Shown piece after piece: positions 58,421 to 64,000 of a stretch of 64,000 bases of DNA (positions are counted from its first letter, which is position 1; the number at the start of each line of letters is the position of its first letter). The position numbers and the translations under genes were made by a program. The notes below the pieces were generated by a model, which saw nothing but the letters and a program-made list of their open reading frames with translations, was not told where the DNA came from and did no database searches. The stretch is from Silurus meridionalis (Eukaryota > Chordata > Actinopteri > Siluriformes > Siluridae), in NCBI RefSeq assembly GCF_014805685.1, contig NC_060892.1, positions 5,467,490-5,531,489 on the forward strand, written 5' to 3'.

Positions 58421-60050
58421 GTCAGTCACTTCCTGCTCCGAGCTTGGGTTCGAACGCCGTTGTAATAAATTACGCAAACCTCACTTCCTGTGTTTTCCAT
58501 GTAAACTTATTTTTATGTAGTGTAGTGGCCCTGATTTGAAGGCAGATGTGAAAATATTGTGCATTACTTATTTTAAACGTTTTCGACAAACCTGCCGTCT
58601 GTAGTTGGGAAGAAGCCAAACAAACTTCTATTTTTTTAGCCCAGCAGTGCTGCATACCGTCAAGCTATTTGGGTCTGTTTTTGGCTCGGTACACCACATT
58701 TCCTCACAATCTCACCCAGTAGATAAAATCGATATGAGAAATACTAGCTGTGAAGATTTGGGACGATCGATGAGTTCTCGTAGTTGATGCCCATCAGGCT
58801 GGAACATGTAAACGTCTGTCGGAAGCCAAAGTGCTTGCAGATTGAAATAAATTCAGGGATGCATGTACACGTGTTGCGGTTATTCCATCGACCAACAGCA
58901 CAATGCGAAATGTTTGAAGATACATGGCAAGAACTTAAGTTAATGTTCATATTGGACATCAGAAAGAAGGGGAAAGATTAATTTCTGGCAAGTAATATTA
59001 CATTTTCTATCGGAAGTTTTGTATTAGTCTATTAATCATTCTGTTCTTGCAAAAATTTGTTCTTGGAAAAATCTCCAGCTAATTTTAGTCTCTGGATTAG
59101 AGATGATCTGAATCTTCTTGCACTCGAGAAGATTCGATTCTCCACTAACAGCTGAAGTAAAACCTTTTTCTTTATTTGGCAGCCAGTGCCGACATGCATA
59201 GAGCAAATGAATCCAAATATAATATTTGCTGTGTTTGACTTTGCTGTTTTAATTTTCTTTTTTCTCTTTCTGTCCTTCTTATGTTTTTGCTATGTAAAGA
59301 GTGTGCATGATATAATGTGCAATTCTGGTGCAGGAGATTATTGTTTTTATATAAAATACTGTATCTAATAAAAAAGGCAAAAAAGAAAGCAGGGGGAGGA
59401 TAATTTAAGCCATGGTCACTAAAGAGTGGTAGCTAAAGAGTGGGGAGTGGTAGCTCCAGCGGTTAAGGCGCTGGGTTACTGATCGGAAGGTCGGGGGTTC
59501 AAGCCCCGGTATCGCCAAGCTGCCACTCTTGGGCCCTTGAGCAAGGCCCTTAACCCTCTATGCTCCAGGGGCGCCGTATCATGGCTGACCCTGCGCTCTG
59601 ACCCCTGCTTCTAAGCAAGCTGGGATATGCGAAGAACAAAAATTTCACTGTGCTGTAATGTATATGTGACAAATAAACGCTATTCTATTCTATAAGACAT
59701 TTTAACTAGCAGCTACAGCTGACCTGAGGATATACATTTAGTTGGATGTTATTTAGCCTGCATGAGTGGATTATGGCATAGTGTCCATGAGGATTTCTGA
59801 AAATCCAAAGAAAAGCTGTTCTTAAATATAAGAAGGATAATGCATGTTATAACCTGTATCATGTATAACCTAGAATAACATTTGCATAGAATTATATTAG
59901 AAGAATTATATTCATTGTCTGTTTATCAAGATTAGTTTGTGTTTTGTTTTCCTGTCTGTTTCCAATTCTGCATTATATTCATTCACTGACTGGAATGAAA
60001 CAAATGAATCATCACAGTATGCTTTGTGTGCATTCAGATAGCTTGCACCA

Positions 60051-60109
<59 letters not shown>

Positions 60110-60115
60110 ATTCAC

Positions 60116-60193
<78 letters not shown>

Positions 60194-61883
60194 TAGCAAG
60201 CAAGCTATCTGAATGTGTGTATATGTAATACAGATGCGAGTAATGTTGACGCAGGTCATGAAAAACAGTAGTGAGAAATGTGAAGATGGGCGGGGCCAGC
60301 TTGTTTTTTAGCTGCTTACCGGTGTGTCAAATTTCACAAGAATAAATTGTGGTTGGTCAGGTCTGGTTAGACTGAAAGAGTTTTGTGTGTGTGTGTGTGT
60401 ACATTTATATTTTGCTTAGTCACCAGGGTCATATTAGTTCATATAGTCCTTTTAAGAATGATTTGCTTCCCTGGAAATAGCAAAAACAAAAAAGAAACCA
60501 AAAACATAGCTTTCCGAAGTAAAGTTTGTATAAAAAAATAACAACTTTTTACCCAACACTTGGACTTTTCAATGTGCCAGTAATAGAAATTATAAAACAG
60601 TTTAACTTTGGACTCGACACTCCCCCAGACATCAAGTACGTAGTGCAATTTTGAGATCGAGTGTGATGTGATATTTTTTTTATATATATATTTTTTTTTT
60701 CCTTTTTCTTTTGTGCAGGTACCCAAGTCTCAACCAGTCACCTTAGTGAAAGGAGCAGAGGACATCAAGCATTACGATGAAGCACGAACGTGTGTGGAGG
60801 ATCTTGCTCTCTACCTCAAACCCCTCAGCAACACCCGAGGTCTCTATGAACATTCCAGTTTTGCAAAGTTTTTATGTTCATCCAGATTAATTTATTGCTT
60901 CTGTAGAATAACACACAGTTCCCATAAACTGCCATTACACAATTACAAAAGCAGACATCCACTTTTACACAATCAAATAAATCTGGAATAAATGATCGTT
61001 GTTACATGCCTGAATCTTTTCTTAATGTAGTGGCGTAACTCTTTCTGAAACATTTTATAATCTTTCTAAGTAATTTTACAGGAAATGGTCAATCGCAATA
61101 CTGGTCCAGGAAGAGCTTTAAAAAATTTACTTTGTGGAGAGTTATGATAGTGCGAACATGACTGATAAAGTGGTAGTGAGTGAACGAAGATCTGCACAAG
61201 TTATAATAAATTAGTCTTTTAATTAGGGATAAAGTTTGCTAATGATTTACTTTATAACACAAAGTTTAGAGTACGTTTTTGATCTTCGTCTTTCGGCTGC
61301 TCCCATTAGGAGTCGCCACAGCGGATCTGCCTCTTTCAAATTAGCCACCTGCATGTCTTCTCTCACCACATTCATATACCTCCTTCTTGGTCTTCCTCTT
61401 TTCCTCCTTCCTGGTGGCTCCATCCTGAGCATTCTCCTTCAGATATACCCCAGGTTCCTCCTTTGCACGTGTCCAAACTAATCATTTGGGCCTCCCTCAA
61501 CTTGTCTCCAAAACCTCCTACATACATGTTCCCTCTAATAAACTAATTTCTAATTCTGTCTGACTTTGTCACTCCCAACGAAAGTCTCAGCATCTTCAGC
61601 TCTGCTACCTCCAGCTCCACCTCCTGTCTTTTAGTCAACCCATTGTCTCTAAACCATAACACATAGCAGGTCTCACCACAGTCCTATAAACCTTCCATTT
61701 CACTCTTGCAGAAACCCTTCTATCATGTGATTTCAGGACTTCTGCTATATAAATTGCATCTGCATGCTGTATGAATTATATTGTGGCCCGAAAAAAGGAA
61801 TGCACTTGATGCAGTGTTCATTCTCTCAGCCAGATTGCAAGGCATGCAAAGGAAAAATATGGAAGTTTACTGGTTTTACCTAA

Positions 61884-61960
<77 letters not shown>

Positions 61961-62987
61961 AGGTGCAGGGCTTGGCACTGCGAGTCAGAGTGTCCTCAGC
62001 AGACCAATGCAGAGGAAGCTGGTGACCCTGGTGCACTGCCAACTGGTGGAAGAGGAGGGTCGTATTCGCGCCATGCGTGCCGCCCGCTCTCTAGGGGAGC
62101 GTACAGTTACTGAGCTCATCCTGCAACACCAAAACCCCCAGCAGCTCTCTTCCAACCTGTGGGCTGCTGTGCGAGCACGGGGATGCCAGTTCCTCGGCCC
62201 TGGTAATGTCTTTTTCCCTTGAATTCTTTGTTAGCTCGGTCAGAATAATATTTGTATGATGTGTAAACTGTAGACAATACTGGGTTAACAATTTCTGGTG
62301 CAGTTTATAAACAGCAGAATCAGCAGTTTCTTGAAGACTTAAATCTGTAGACCTTTAGTCTACTTGTAATTGAAATAAGAAAACCCCCAATTAGCTGTAG
62401 AAGTGTGTGTGTGGGGGTCGGGGGGTCACATTGTGACCGAATTGTAGTGCGATTGTTTCCGATCATCTCGCTCTCCTCTGATTTCCACAGCCATGCAGGA
62501 GGAGGCTCTGAAGTTAGTGCTGCTGGCTTTGGAGGATGGCTCGCCTCTGTCCCGCAAGGTTCTGGTTTTGTTTGTTGTCCAGAGGCTTGAGCCACGATTT
62601 CCTCAGGCCTCTAAAACCAGTATCGGCCATGTCGTCCAGCTGCTGTACAGAGCCTCGTGTTTTAAGGTAAATCGACATTAGGAGCTTATACGACATTGCT
62701 CACTTCTGATTGGTTAGAAGCTTTTTTTTTTTTTTTTTATAGCAGCTCTGACAGTAACCCCCCTCCCCTCTAATTCTTCCATCCAGGTGACAAAGCGAGA
62801 CGAGGACTCGTCCCTGATGCAGCTAAAGGAAGAGTTCAGGACTTATGAGGCTCTGCGAAGAGAGCACGACTCCCAGATCGTCCAGATAGCCATGGAGGGA
62901 GGCCTGCGCATCGCTCCTGACCAGTGGTCCTCTCTACTCTATGGGGATCAGTCCCACAAGTCCCACATGCAGTCCATTATTGATAAG
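58190..62987 (+). CDS. rc3h1: RC3H1 (roquin-1), first five coding exons; 3' end outside window
   Basis: Roquin is a cytoplasmic RNA-binding RING protein. It recognises stem-loop decay elements in 3' UTRs (for example ICOS and TNF mRNA) and recruits CCR4-NOT for mRNA decay. Coding exons: 58190-58420, 60719-60839, 61963-62202, 62491-62666, 62787-62987; 969 nt, 323 codons, with all phases joining. The start [19 protein letters not shown] is the exact family N-terminus. [30 protein letters not shown] and [17 protein letters not shown] favour RC3H1 over RC3H2. Numbering places a methionine at residue 199 (AMQEEALKL), the site altered in the mouse sanroque allele. The rest of the ROQ region, the CCCH zinc finger and the proline-rich tail lie beyond the right edge. 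Confidence 0.95.
59447..59693 (+). mobile_element. Best-preserved tRNA-derived SINE
   Basis: RNA polymerase III A-box region tagctccagcggttaaggcg (59451-59470), B box ggttcaagccc (59496-59506), then the SINE body (ctgccactcttgggcccttg, gctgaccctgcgctctgacc) and a tail with (TTCTA)n at 59680-59693. Several partial copies occur across the window in both orientations. Confidence 0.9.
60048..60187. repeat. (CT)n followed by (TA)n
   Basis: (CT)n at 60055-60108 and (TA)n at 60117-60187 in RC3H1 intron 2. Confidence 0.95.
60719..62987 (+). CDS. rc3h1: RC3H1 exons 3-6: linker and N-terminal ROQ/HEPN region
   Basis: Residues 78-323. Exon 3 is variable at first ([15 protein letters not shown]) and then has [13 protein letters not shown]. 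Exons 4-6 are nearly identical to mammals: [87 protein letters not shown]. This is the stem-loop RNA-binding core. The exon 4 acceptor is immediately preceded by a (CT)n(GT)n tract. Confidence 0.94.
61285..61740 (-). mobile_element. RTE-type (Expander-like) LINE 3' fragment
   Basis: The minus strand reads [20 protein letters not shown] then [20 protein letters not shown]. Sequence is close to 24890-25262. RC3H1 intron 3. Confidence 0.8.
61891..61960. repeat. rc3h1: (CT)n(GT)n at the RC3H1 exon 4 acceptor
   Basis: About 31 CT units then GTGTGTGT end directly in AG, the exon 4 acceptor at 61962. Confidence 0.95.
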
Positions 62988-64000
62988 GTAGGATGAGCAT
63001 GCATCACAGGATCTCCGCACACTTTATCAACTACAGTACAGAGCTAAAAAAAAAAAAAAGAATTCAAATTATCACCTGATGTTTTCCGTGGCACAGATGT
63101 CATGAGATTTACGCTTTGTTAACTGAGGGAAATGAAGTGGATCACTCACGTGAAGGATTGGGGGGCAGTTTTTTTTTTGCACGATTCAGCGATTCCTTTT
63201 GCGTAGCCGAGAGAAAAAGAACTGCTTTTCATGCTCCTTTTGATGTCATCTGTCACTGTCTTTCTTTCTTGCTTATATTTGGATAGGAGTCAAGGATGCA
63301 TGTGGCAAAAGTGATTTCTTAGAAAGTGAAAAATATTTAATAATTTTTATAAATTGAATACGATTTTTACATAATAGGATTTACATTTTCTTAATATATT
63401 TTGGCAGATAATTTTGCTTTTTGACAAAACTTACAATAATTAAAGTTTTAGAATCATTGTAATCATTGAATAACCCCACAGGAAACGCTAGGATAGAAGG
63501 GGTTTCAGCATCAGTAAGGAATGAGACAGAGACACAGGAGCAGCCCATTCACCATAGTGATGCGTAGGAAGATGATTCTTGAAGAACATGGCTCAGTGGC
63601 ATAGGGCTGTCCCTAAATTTATACTTTAAGATAAATTGCTGCTCACTACGGTGGAGTCAAGCTGGTTCAGGTATAGTAGGCAATAGATAAGTTGGCCTAA
63701 ATTGACTGAATTTGCCAGAATTCTAATTCAAATTCTTTTTGAAGGGTTTATATTATTTATATATATAATATATGCTTTATGTGCCTTTTTTTGTTTGTTT
63801 AGAGGCATTTGTAAAATGCAGTACTAAAGTTCAGCAGTAATAAAAATAGCTATTTAACACCTTTTCTGTCTTTTTGCACCAAATTATAGTGTTTTATCGA
63901 TGGCAGTATCCTCGTCATATCTGTAAATCTAAACACAGAATAGGAGGAAAATTGCTTCAATTTGAATATTTTATGATTAAAATAATTGTAATTATTGTAA
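62988..64000. other. RC3H1 intron 6 start; no further exon seen
   Basis: After the GTAGGA donor the sequence is AT-rich, with a short poly(A) at 63047-63059. The next expected coding segment (QTPxSFAxSVQEL-like) is not present, so it must lie to the right of the window. Confidence 0.6.

Noticed and set aside
59451..59525. Possible tRNA gene from A and B boxes
   Set aside because: The head is fused to a SINE body and tail repeated many times in the window, and a proper cloverleaf acceptor stem is not evident.

Overview
This is a window of vertebrate nuclear DNA, almost certainly from a teleost fish. The genes are split into many short exons by GT-AG introns. There are abundant (CA)n, (TA)n and (CT)n microsatellites, many Tc1/mariner-, pogo/Tigger- and hAT-like transposons, a tRNA-derived SINE and fragments of several non-LTR retrotransposons. 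Protein similarity to mammalian orthologues is high. I cannot fix the species; the repeat load would suit a catfish-like teleost, but that is only a guess.

Three protein-coding genes can be reconstructed exon by exon, with intron phases that close exactly. (1) EPS15L1 (minus strand, 22799 down to 519, 3' part off the left edge) supplies 16 coding exons, 569 codons: three EH domains and most of the coiled coil of an endocytic adaptor. (2) STIL (plus strand, 35394-51200, complete) has 16 coding exons, 1222 codons plus stop: the centriole-duplication scaffold, with the CPAP-binding proline motif, the PLK4-binding coiled coil, the STAN region and the conserved C-terminus. (3) RC3H1/roquin-1 (plus strand, 58190 to beyond 62987, 3' part off the right edge) has five coding exons, 323 codons: the RING finger and the start of the ROQ RNA-binding region.

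Layout: 1-22.8 kb is EPS15L1, whose intron 1 (13.6-22.8 kb) is packed with transposons. 22.8-34.7 kb is an intergenic zone holding retrotransposon debris, a 500-bp block of degenerate telomere-type repeat, a GATA/GACA array and a three-level nested transposon that ends about 90 bp before the CCAAT-box promoter of STIL. A possible small unidentified minus-strand gene lies at 27.0-28.5 kb. STIL fills 34.9-51.5 kb. RC3H1 follows in the same direction, with a likely CpG/NRF1-type promoter about 0.75 kb after the STIL poly(A) signal.

The three genes are not a functional operon. They act in clathrin endocytosis, centriole assembly and mRNA decay. In human they sit at 19p13, 1p33 and 1q25, so their adjacency is a matter of chromosome history. 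The most interesting observations are dinucleotide repeats lying directly on splice sites in all three genes, the interstitial telomeric block, the nested insertions with readable empty sites or target duplications, and a possible STIL cassette exon. I found no evidence of a wholly new biological system.
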